Below, in pieces: positions 1 to 4,879 of a DNA stretch of 7,820 nt (its first letter is position 1; every line of letters starts with the position of its first letter). This stretch comes from Rhodospirillaceae bacterium. GTDB taxonomy: Bacteria; Pseudomonadota; Alphaproteobacteria; CADEGL01. The notes under the pieces are model-generated. The model searched no databases. It saw only the letters and a program-made list of their open reading frames with translations, and had not been told where the DNA came from. Position numbers and translations under genes: made by a program. The stretch spans positions 1-7,820 of the forward strand of contig JABIRQ010000218.1 of the NCBI GenBank assembly GCA_018699755.1. Reading direction: 5' to 3'.

Positions 1-20
1 CCATCGCGCGCGGAGCGTGA
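1..20 (+). CDS. Possible 3' end of an upstream gene
   Basis: A TGA at 18-20 closes a reading frame whose last visible codons encode Ile-Ala-Arg-Gly-Ala. The stop lies 1 nt before the GTG of the next gene, and that gene's purine-rich ribosome binding site (GGAG, 12-15) sits inside these last codons. This is typical of translationally linked operon genes. Only five codons are visible, so the product cannot be named and the gene may not exist. Confidence 0.3.
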
Positions 21-21
21 G

Positions 22-1020
22 GTGACGGATCCGCGGCTGCCCGACCTGGCTGGGATCGAAGCGGCGGCGCGGGCGATCGCGCCCCATATGGCGCCGACGC
101 CCCTGATTCGCTCCGAAATTCTCTCACGGGTCTTCAAGGGCGAGGTCTGGCTCAAGAACGAGACCACGACGCCGATCGCCTCCTTCAAGCTGCGCGGCGC
201 CCTGGCCAGCCTGATCCGCGCGCGCGAACGGGACGGCATCGCGAGCGCCGTGACCTCCTCGACCGGCAATCACGGCCAGGGAGTGGCCTATGCCGGCCGG
301 CTGCTCGGCATTCCCGCGGATATCTTCCTGCCCGCCGAATCCAACCCGGTGAAGGCGGCCATGATCGAGGCTTTCGGCGGGCGGCTGCACAAGATCGGCG
401 CCGATCTGGACGAGGCGAAGGATGCGGCCAAGGCCCATGCCGCCGCGAGCGGCGGGTATTTCGTCGACGACGGCGACGATCCGGACCTGATGGAGGGGGC
501 GGGGACCTGCGGGTTGGAGATCGCGCGGGCGCTTCAGGGGATCGACGCGGTCTTCGTGCCGCTGGGCGGCGGCAATTTCGTCTCCGGCTTGGCGACCGCA
601 ATCAAGGGCGTCCAGCCGGATGCGCGGGCGATCGCGGTCCAGGCCAAGGGCTCGCCCGCCATGGTCGAGAGCTTCCACGCCAAGCGCCCGGTCGAACGGC
701 CCTGCGACACGATCGCCGACGGGCTGGTGACGCGCGTCCCGCCCGGCCTCGCCTTCCGCGCCATGCTGCGGGTGACGGACGACGCCATGCTGGTCGGCGA
801 CGAGGCCCTGCTCGCCGGGATGCATGCCCTGATGGAAAGCGCCCATGTCCTGGTCGAGCCTGCGGGCGCGGCGGCCCTGGCCGGGGCCTGGGAGCGGCGG
901 GACGAATTGGGCGGCAAGCGCGTGGTCATTGTGCTGTCCGGCGCCAATGCGACGACCGGGCTGATCGAGCAGGCCCTCGCCACCCGGCCCCTGTTCGCCC
1001 TGGAGGACGCGGCCCGGTGA
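22..1020 (+). CDS. Fold-type II PLP enzyme, threonine dehydratase / serine racemase family (first of a tandem pair)
   Basis: A 332-residue predicted cytosolic PLP enzyme, the usual length for catabolic threonine/serine dehydratases without an ACT domain. The Schiff-base lysine is K56 in SFKLRGA. The substrate/cofactor loop TGNHGQG is at 81-87, the phosphate-binding loop GGGN at 182-185, an IADGL segment in the place of the family's TIADG metal-site region, and the C-terminal VEPAGAA and SGAN segments follow. The family carries out beta-elimination of hydroxy-amino acids such as serine, threonine or 3-hydroxyaspartate, or racemisation; the substrate cannot be read here. The phosphate loop has Asn where the family usually has a fourth Gly, and SGAN replaces the usual SGGN. 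The GTG start is chosen because GGAG lies 6 nt upstream. It overlaps the next gene by 4 nt (GTGA), so the pair is probably co-translated. Family assignment is firm; exact reaction is unknown. Confidence 0.9.
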   Translation: MTDPRLPDLAGIEAAARAIAPHMAPTPLIRSEILSRVFKGEVWLKNETTTPIASFKLRGALASLIRARERDGIASAVTSSTGNHGQGVAYAGRLLGIPADIFLPAESNPVKAAMIEAFGGRLHKIGADLDEAKDAAKAHAAASGGYFVDDGDDPDLMEGAGTCGLEIARALQGIDAVFVPLGGGNFVSGLATAIKGVQPDARAIAVQAKGSPAMVESFHAKRPVERPCDTIADGLVTRVPPGLAFRAMLRVTDDAMLVGDEALLAGMHALMESAHVLVEPAGAAALAGAWERRDELGGKRVVIVLSGANATTGLIEQALATRPLFALEDAAR

Positions 1021-2030
1021 ATAGGCCCGCGGGCGATCCGACCCTGGCCGGGGCCGAGGCGGCGCTGGCGACCATCACGGATCATGTGCCGGAGACCCCA
1101 CTGGTCCGTTCCGAGGCGCTGAGCCGGGCCTTCGACGCCGATGTCTGGCTCAAGCTCGACTGCGCCACGGCGACGGCCAGCTTCAAGCTGCGCGGCGCGC
1201 TGTGCGACCTGCTGCGGGCCGAAGCGCGGGGTGGCACATCGGGCTTGGGGGGTGGCGTCGTCGCCTCCTCTTCCGGCAATCACGGTCAGGGGGTGGCCTA
1301 TGGCGCGCGCCTGCTGGGTCGGACGGCGGACATCTTCCTGCCGAAAGGCACCAACGCCCTGAAACAAGGCATGATCCGCGCCTATGGCGGGCGGGTCCAT
1401 GTGACGGGCGCGGATATCGACTATGCCCGCGAGGCGGCGATCCGCCACGCAGAGGAAAACGGCCTCTATTTCGTGAACGACGGCATCAGCCTGGACATCA
1501 TGGAGGGCGCGGCGACCATGGCGGTCGAGATCGCCCGGCGGCTCGACGATATCGACTATCTCGTCATCCCGGTCGGCGGCGGCAACCTGACGGCGGGCTG
1601 CGCCGCCGTGATGGCCGAGGCCCAGCCGGGCTGCAAGACGGTCGGGGTGCAGCCCGAGGGCGCGCCGGTGATCGTGAAGAGCTTCCATGAAGGCCGACCC
1701 CTGGAAGTGCCGGGGGAAAGCTTCGCCGACGGGCTGGTCAGCCGGGTCACCGTGCCCTTCGCCTTCGAGGTCTTTTGCCGGCATGCCGCGGATGGCTGGC
1801 TGTGCGCCGAGACCCCGATCAAGGCCGCCGTCCACAGCCTGGCCGAATGCGCACATCTTCTGGCCGAACCCTCGGGCGCGGCGGGCCTCGCCGCCGCCTG
1901 GGAGCGGCGCGCCCTGCTCAAGGGCAAGCGCGTCGTGCTGCCGATCACCGGCGGCAATTGTTCGATGGCGCAGTTGCGCACGGCCCTGGCGACGCCGCCG
2001 CTCTTCACCCTGGCCGAGGCCGTGGGTTAG
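1017..2030 (+). CDS. Fold-type II PLP enzyme, threonine dehydratase / serine racemase family (second of a tandem pair)
   Basis: A 337-residue paralogue of the preceding gene; by eye about half of aligned positions match. K57 in SFKLRGA is the predicted PLP lysine, SGNHGQG is at 86-92, the phosphate loop GGGN at 187-190, FADGL near 236-240, then AEPSGAA and TGGN near the C-terminus. Thr replaces the Ser of SGGN, a residue that contacts the pyridine nitrogen in this fold. A short Gly-rich insertion (RGGTSGLGGG, about 71-80) before the NHGQ loop is absent from the first copy. The GTG start lies in the GTGA overlap with the upstream gene, so translation probably depends on re-initiation. The pair could be two isoenzymes with different substrates, or subunits of one hetero-oligomer; nothing in the sequence decides between these. 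The gene ends with TAG at 2028-2030. Confidence 0.9.
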   Translation: MNRPAGDPTLAGAEAALATITDHVPETPLVRSEALSRAFDADVWLKLDCATATASFKLRGALCDLLRAEARGGTSGLGGGVVASSSGNHGQGVAYGARLLGRTADIFLPKGTNALKQGMIRAYGGRVHVTGADIDYAREAAIRHAEENGLYFVNDGISLDIMEGAATMAVEIARRLDDIDYLVIPVGGGNLTAGCAAVMAEAQPGCKTVGVQPEGAPVIVKSFHEGRPLEVPGESFADGLVSRVTVPFAFEVFCRHAADGWLCAETPIKAAVHSLAECAHLLAEPSGAAGLAAAWERRALLKGKRVVLPITGGNCSMAQLRTALATPPLFTLAEAVG

Positions 2031-2202
2031 GGCAGTCGGCCTCGTTCCATCCGCGCAGCCCGAAGAACATCGGCGCGGTCGGCAGTGCCGCATCATCGGT
2101 CCCGAGTTCGCAGGGCAAGAGACGATCAATCACCGCATCGAGGGCAAGCGCCTGTCCTATCGGCTGACCGATAGCCGAGAAACGCGCGCATAAGCGTTCC
2201 AT
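2005..2202 (-). CDS. Possible small ORF of unknown function, or gene remnant (65 aa)
   Basis: Reading leftwards from ATG at 2202, a 65-codon frame has a protein-like composition: hydrophobic and acidic residues alternate, Arg is not dominant, and segments such as LDAVIDRLLP and TAPMFFGLRGWNE look natural. I recognise no family. About two thirds of third codon positions are G/C, clearly fewer than in the neighbouring genes, which fits a transferred or decaying gene. There is no convincing ribosome binding site before the ATG. Its last codons overlap the 3' end of the second PLP gene in the opposite direction by about 25 bp. The frame stays open upstream of 2202, but there it becomes Arg-rich and opposes the small peptide gene, which looks like shadow. 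It could equally be chance. Confidence 0.3.
   Translation of the reverse strand: MERLCARFSAIGQPIGQALALDAVIDRLLPCELGTDDAALPTAPMFFGLRGWNEADCPNPRPRPG
2015..2044 (+). terminator. Inverted repeat at the end of the PLP enzyme operon
   Basis: CGAGGCCG (2015-2022) and CGGCCTCG (2037-2044) form a perfect 8-bp inverted repeat with a 14-nt loop that spans the stop codon of the second PLP enzyme. There is no T-run after it (TTCC only), so an intrinsic terminator is possible but weak. The left arm is also coding sequence. Confidence 0.3.
2157..2174. repeat. Short perfect inverted repeat (7-bp arms, 4-nt loop)
   Basis: CTATCGG (2157-2163) and CCGATAG (2168-2174) are separated by CTGA. It lies inside the possible minus-strand ORF, where it encodes the self-similar peptide AIGQPIG, and about 90 nt upstream of the small peptide gene. 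There is no T-run. It may be an operator or an RNA hairpin, or chance. Confidence 0.3.
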
Positions 2203-2250
2203 CCGTCGCCAGCGGCGTGTTTTACTGCGTCTCGTGGTCAGTGAACTCCC

Positions 2251-2256
2251 GGGAGG
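2251..2256 (+). promoter_or_regulatory. Strong ribosome binding site of the small repeat peptide gene
   Basis: GGGAGG lies 5 nt before the ATG at 2262. It is among the best Shine-Dalgarno matches in the window. It decides the start against the in-frame GTG at 2217, which would add 15 residues of unremarkable sequence. The signal is evidence that this short frame is translated. Confidence 0.7.
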
Positions 2257-2261
2257 CGAAC

Positions 2262-2414
2262 ATGCACGAGACCATCGACACCCTCCATGACGACGACCTC
2301 GACGACGAGGCCCTCGACCGCATGAATAGGGGAAAGACAAGTGTGGGCGGCCTGAGCAACCAACCGTACTCCGTGGGCGGCCTCAGCAATACCTGTGTGG
2401 GCGGGTGCGGTTGA
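2262..2414 (+). CDS. Small acidic-leader, Gly-rich repeat peptide; candidate RiPP precursor (50 aa)
   Basis: Fifty residues in two distinct halves. Residues 1-23 are strongly acidic and could form a helix (DDDLDDEALDRMN at 10-22), resembling the LxDExLD-type leaders bound by RiPP maturases. Residues 25-50 contain no acidic residue and are built from repeats: SVGGLSN at 27-33, SVGGLSN at 37-43, then CVGGCG at 45-50, which ends the protein. The repeat is visible in DNA as 17-nt units at 2343-2359 and 2373-2389 with one mismatch, and a shorter unit at 2397-2404. Leader codons end almost always in G/C, whereas codons 22-27 (AAT, AGG, GGA, AAG, ACA, AGT) are atypical. A modified core of Ser, Asn, Tyr and Cys, or a Cys-based metal-binding tail, is inferred. 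There is no signal peptide, and no maturase, protease or exporter in view. I do not recognise a named family. Confidence 0.65.
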   Translation: MHETIDTLHDDDLDDEALDRMNRGKTSVGGLSNQPYSVGGLSNTCVGGCG

Positions 2415-2438
2415 TCCAGGGTACTTGCGGTCCACACC

Positions 2439-2497
2439 TTCGTTGACGCCTTGCGCGGGGATGGCTTCGGGTCATCTCCGCGTTTGGCGTCAACGAA
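2439..2497. terminator. 59-nt two-tier hairpin, possible bidirectional terminator or RNA processing element
   Basis: TTCGTTGACGCC (2439-2450) and GGCGTCAACGAA (2486-2497) are a perfect 12-bp inverted repeat. On the same axis an inner stem pairs 2454-2465 with 2471-2482, counting two G-U pairs, around a TTCGG loop; a short internal loop separates the two tiers. It lies between the small peptide gene (ends 2414) and the convergent thioredoxin gene (ends 2548), a place where transcripts from both sides would meet. Neither flank has a T-run, so it is not a textbook Rho-independent terminator. It could also stabilise the peptide mRNA or be a small palindromic repeat element. Confidence 0.5.
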
Positions 2498-2520
2498 ATT
2501 GGCCGGATTAGCGGCTGTAT

Positions 2521-2546
2521 GCAGGCTTCCCGATCCTCAGGCCTGC
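2521..2546 (-). terminator. Inverted repeat just after the thioredoxin-like gene
   Basis: GCAGGC (2521-2526) and GCCTGC (2541-2546) form a 6-bp stem with a 14-nt loop, one nucleotide beyond the TGA of the minus-strand thioredoxin-like gene. There is no T-run. It could act together with the larger hairpin at 2439-2497 to end the minus-strand operon. Confidence 0.3.
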
Positions 2547-2547
2547 G

Positions 2548-3096
2548 TCAACTCGCGCGGTCCGCCAGGATGCGATCGATGGCAGCTTCCAGCCCGCTGC
2601 CGTCCAGGGCCGTGAGTTCGGTGCCCGGCGCGTCCGGGCCGAGGGCGACGGCGCGGCCGCCCGGGCCGAAGACGAAGAGGTTCGGCACGCCGACGGGGGC
2701 GAAGGCGGCAACGAAATCGGAATCGCCCTGGAGCACGGCGAAGGGCGGGTCGTGGCGTTTCACGAAGAGGTCCCGCTCCCGCCCCTCGGGCGAACGACCG
2801 TATTCCTCGAACAGGTTGATCGCCAGGATGGTCACGTTTTCGGGGCCGTAGCGGGCATGAGCCTGCTTGAGGCGCGCCATCTCGAGATGACAGGAAAAGC
2901 ACCAGCTTGCCCAGGTCGCGACGATGACGACCGGGCGCTCCAAGGCCGACGCATCGGGGGCCGAACCGTGGATCGCGGGAATATCCAGCAGGACGGCGCG
3001 GCGGGCCTCGTCCAGCCCCGGCCCGGCGGCCACGGCCGGACCTGTCGAGGCCACGAGAGCGGCGAGCAGGAACGCTGCGATGCTCAAGGCTTTCAT
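2548..3096 (-). CDS. Exported TlpA/ResA-like thioredoxin-fold protein
   Basis: A 182-residue protein with a clear N-terminal signal sequence (MKALS, a hydrophobic run to about residue 18, then AVAAG near 21-25), so it acts in the periplasm or attached to the inner membrane. The thioredoxin fold carries the redox pair in WCFSC (C66 and C69), followed by HLEMARLKQ, and a predicted cis-proline P138 in GVPNLFVF. The family delivers electrons to, or oxidises, exported proteins, often for cytochrome c maturation or thiol repair; the partner is unknown here. The CFSC active site differs from the CGPC of thioredoxin and the CEPC/CxPC usual in TlpA/ResA, and it lacks the proline that tunes redox potential. 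The start at 3096 is supported by GAGGA 9 nt upstream and lies 10 nt after tadA's stop, so the two are probably co-transcribed. The frame is open further upstream, but that part overlaps tadA. Confidence 0.85.
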   Translation of the reverse strand: MKALSIAAFLLAALVASTGPAVAAGPGLDEARRAVLLDIPAIHGSAPDASALERPVVIVATWASWCFSCHLEMARLKQAHARYGPENVTILAINLFEEYGRSPEGRERDLFVKRHDPPFAVLQGDSDFVAAFAPVGVPNLFVFGPGGRAVALGPDAPGTELTALDGSGLEAAIDRILADRAS

Positions 3097-3106
3097 CGCA
3101 GAATCC

Positions 3107-3601
3107 TCATCGCCGGGCCTGGAAGAAATCGCGCAAGAGGGCCGCGCTTTCGCGCTCGGCCAGGCCGCCCAGGACTTCGGGGCGATGGTGGCAGGTCGGT
3201 TGGTCGAAGACGCGCGAACCATGGACAACACCGCCGCCCTTGGGGTCCTCCGCCCCGAAATAGACCCGGCGCAGGCGCGCGAAGGAGATCGCACCGGCGC
3301 ACATCGGGCAGGGCTCCAGGGTGACATAGAGATCGCAATCGACGAGGCGCGGGGTCGCCCGGGCCTCGGCGGCGGCCCGGATGACGAGCATTTCGGCATG
3401 GGCCGTCGGGTCCTTGCGCGCCTCGATCTCGTTGCCCGCCCTGGCGAGAACGCTGCGGCGCGCGCCGTCGACCAGGACCGCGCCAACCGGCACCTCGCCC
3501 CGCGCCGCGGCGGCGCGGGCCTCGGCCAAAGCCAGCTCCATGAAGCCGGCACGCAAGTTCGGCGCCGGGACCGGGGTCGACGTGGGAAGGGGCACGGTCA
3601 T
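3107..3601 (-). CDS. tadA: tRNA-specific adenosine deaminase (wobble A34 to inosine)
   Basis: A 164-residue member of the cytidine/deoxycytidylate deaminase fold. The zinc site is complete: H68 and the catalytic proton-shuttle E70 in TAHAEM, and the two cysteines C98 and C101 in EPCPMC. The flanking text (GEVPVGAVLV, GNEIEARKDPTAHAEM, YVTLEPCPMCAGAI, YFGAEDPKGG) is characteristic of TadA, which converts A34 to inosine in tRNA-Arg(ACG) and is usually essential. ATG at 3601 gives a normal family length. It has no good ribosome binding site, and an internal ATG at 3541 (MELALAEA) is the alternative. The gene follows the membrane-protein gene by 31 nt on the same strand and precedes the thioredoxin-like gene by 10 nt. 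Divergent adjacency to an rluB/rsmD pair is common in Alphaproteobacteria, but here two genes intervene. Confidence 0.95.
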   Translation of the reverse strand: MTVPLPTSTPVPAPNLRAGFMELALAEARAAAARGEVPVGAVLVDGARRSVLARAGNEIEARKDPTAHAEMLVIRAAAEARATPRLVDCDLYVTLEPCPMCAGAISFARLRRVYFGAEDPKGGGVVHGSRVFDQPTCHHRPEVLGGLAERESAALLRDFFQARR

Positions 3602-3632
3602 CGCGGCACGGTGCGACGATCGCCGGCTTCGG

Positions 3633-4283
3633 TCAAGCGACCGCCTTCCGCGCCGCGTGGGCCTGCAGCAGCGCCGCAAGATGCAGGATGATGAAGACCG
3701 GGACCCAGAAGGCCGGAATCAGGGCCAGGGGCCAGACGCCCATCGGCGCGGAGGTCGGTCCCGCCCCGACCAGGGCGGGCAGAGCGCCGCTGGCAAGAAT
3801 TCCCGTGCCGAGGGCACCCGCGAAATCCAGGATGCCGAGCCAGTTCCAAGCCACGAACCAGCCTTCGCGCCGGCTTTCCGGGCGGCGCAGAAGCATCACC
3901 AGCACCAAGGGCGCGGTCAGGCCGACGGCGGCGTCGCCCAGCCCGGCGGGAAAGGCGAACAGAGCCGGCAGGGCGTCGTAGGCGTAGAGGCCGACGAACA
4001 TCAGGCCCAGCACCCGCCAGGCCTGGGCGGCGACCAGGAGGCGCGGATCCCAGCCGAGCACCGCCGCGCGCAGCCGCGCCGAGCTCGCGTAGCCGACCAG
4101 AAACAGGGTCACGGGGAGCGCGACCGCGACCATCGTCGGCAGAGGCAAGGCGCCGACGCCCGGATCGAAGACGCCGGCGATGACGGCGACAAGGCTGGCG
4201 ACGAACCACATCGCCGCCAGCCCAAGCGTCGAATTCAGGCCGATCGGCCGAGTCTCCGGATGAAGGATGGTTTGCATTGCCAC
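3633..4283 (-). CDS. Multi-pass membrane protein of unknown function, linked to a MarR regulator
   Basis: About 216 residues with roughly six hydrophobic segments at 19-38, 50-66, 82-102, 108-132, 146-165 and 184-206, counted from the GTG at 4283, so an integral inner-membrane protein. Conserved-looking features are polar or aromatic residues inside or next to helices: QAWRVLG near 87-93, GLGDAAVG near 114-121 and WNWLGILDF near 146-154. I do not recognise the family and see no transporter signature. Start choice: AAGGAG lies at 4291-4296, leaving 7 nt to GTG 4283, which is ideal. ATG 4289 would leave about 1 nt and ATG 4277 about 13. It lies 54 nt downstream of the marR stop on the same strand, with an AT-rich motif between that resembles the marR upstream region. 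Regulation by that MarR protein is therefore plausible; function is unknown. Confidence 0.8.
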   Translation of the reverse strand: MAMQTILHPETRPIGLNSTLGLAAMWFVASLVAVIAGVFDPGVGALPLPTMVAVALPVTLFLVGYASSARLRAAVLGWDPRLLVAAQAWRVLGLMFVGLYAYDALPALFAFPAGLGDAAVGLTAPLVLVMLLRRPESRREGWFVAWNWLGILDFAGALGTGILASGALPALVGAGPTSAPMGVWPLALIPAFWVPVFIILHLAALLQAHAARKAVA

Positions 4284-4299
4284 GGTCATTCTCCTTTCT

Positions 4300-4323
4300 A
4301 GTTGTATATACACGTATTTAGTT
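4300..4323 (-). promoter_or_regulatory. AT-rich motif before the membrane-protein gene, possible MarR operator
   Basis: In a very GC-rich setting, 4300-4323 contains GTATATACA (4304-4312) and flanking A/T-rich sequence. A near copy, GTATATGCA, lies at 4813-4821 upstream of marR. A run of seven A at 4324-4330 (T on the minus strand) follows the marR stop. This could carry the membrane gene's own promoter or operator, or mark the end of the marR transcript; no strong -35 box is visible. Confidence 0.4.
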
Positions 4324-4337
4324 AAAAAAAGCCGCGA

Positions 4338-4802
4338 TCAGCTCTTCACGAGAACGGACCGGGCCAGCCAGGCGAGGTCGCCGCGCAGCCGCGCGGCCCG
4401 CCCCTCGCCCAAGGCGTCGGCGATGCGGGCCTGGGCCTGGCGCCACAGGGGAAGCGCCGTCCGAAGCGTGGATCGGCCTTCCTCCGTCAGCGCGACCCGG
4501 CGCTCGCGCCGGTCCCGGCCCGGCGCCATTTTCAGCAGGCCGGCGCGGACCAGCGGCTGCAGGTTTCGGGACAGGGTGGTGCGGTCCATCACGAGAGAAT
4601 CGGCCAGCGCGGAGACCGAGGTCTTGCTGGTCAGCCCGACCGCCGCCAGCAGGGAAAATTGCGTCCCCTTGATGCCGGCGGGCGCGAGGGCGTCGTCGTA
4701 GAGCTGCCCGACCGCGCGCGCCGCCTTGCGTACGGCAAGGCCCGAGCAGCCCGCCGCCTCGCGCAGGTGATCCAGAAGCTCGTCGTGGTCGGTCTCGGTC
4801 AT
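4338..4802 (-). CDS. MarR-family winged-helix transcriptional regulator
   Basis: A 154-residue protein, normal for MarR. An N-terminal dimerisation helix (GLAVRKAARAVGQLYDDAL, about 21-39) is followed by the winged helix-turn-helix: VSALADSLVMDRTTLSRNLQPLVRAG spans about 63-88, and the wing DRRERRVALTEEG about 97-109, with the Asp-Arg-Arg pattern typical of the family's DNA-contacting wing. A C-terminal helical region completes the dimer interface. Cys19 is the only cysteine; its N-terminal place recalls redox-sensing MarR proteins, but this is speculative. ATG 4802 starts where family similarity begins; the frame open to 4868 runs through the promoter-like region. There is no ribosome binding site before this ATG. 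It probably represses itself and the adjacent membrane-protein gene through related AT-rich sites. The ligand is unknown. Confidence 0.9.
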   Translation of the reverse strand: MTETDHDELLDHLREAAGCSGLAVRKAARAVGQLYDDALAPAGIKGTQFSLLAAVGLTSKTSVSALADSLVMDRTTLSRNLQPLVRAGLLKMAPGRDRRERRVALTEEGRSTLRTALPLWRQAQARIADALGEGRAARLRGDLAWLARSVLVKS

Positions 4803-4840
4803 GGCAGTATATGTATATGCATCTAATTGAGAGTCAAGCA
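4803..4840 (-). promoter_or_regulatory. Predicted marR promoter overlapping an AT-rich operator-like motif
   Basis: On the minus strand TTGACT (4837-4832) and TACATA (4815-4810) are 16 nt apart and fit -35 and -10 elements. Transcription would then start at about 4803, at or next to the ATG, and no Shine-Dalgarno sequence precedes it. The -10 region overlaps GTATATGCA and alternating AT repeats (4806-4828), resembling the motif at 4304-4312. This suggests autorepression and possibly a leaderless mRNA. Confidence 0.45.
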
Positions 4841-4879
4841 CCCGTTGCCGCCCCCTGGCCGGGCTCATACAGTCCGGCC

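Noticed and set aside
534..2129. Very long minus-strand open frame (531 codons) across both PLP enzyme genes
   Set aside because: Composition is Arg/Ala/Gly/His-rich without domain motifs, and it lies antisense to two genes with complete family motifs. Long antisense frames are expected at this GC content.
2217..2261. Upstream GTG start for the small repeat peptide
   Set aside because: GGGAGG at 2251-2256 is ideally placed for ATG 2262, and the extra residues do not resemble the leader.
2343..2404. Repeat units considered as a CRISPR-like or intergenic tandem repeat
   Set aside because: Only two full units, in frame inside a coding sequence, with a 13-nt spacer. There are no cas genes.
2439..2497. 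Inverted repeat as the ends of an insertion sequence
   Set aside because: The arms enclose only 35 nt, there is no transposase, and no target duplication is visible. It fits a hairpin better.
2548..3552. A 334-codon frame that would extend the thioredoxin-like protein through tadA
   Set aside because: The extension has shadow composition and overlaps tadA. A signal peptide and a ribosome binding site place the start at 3096.
2924..4301. Several long plus-strand frames opposite the thioredoxin, tadA and membrane-protein genes
   Set aside because: They are antisense to well-supported genes, dominated by Arg, Gly and Ala, and have no recognisable domain or ribosome binding site.
4320..4345. 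Classical Rho-independent terminator after marR
   Set aside because: There is a run of seven T on the minus strand, but I could find only a 3-bp stem before it.
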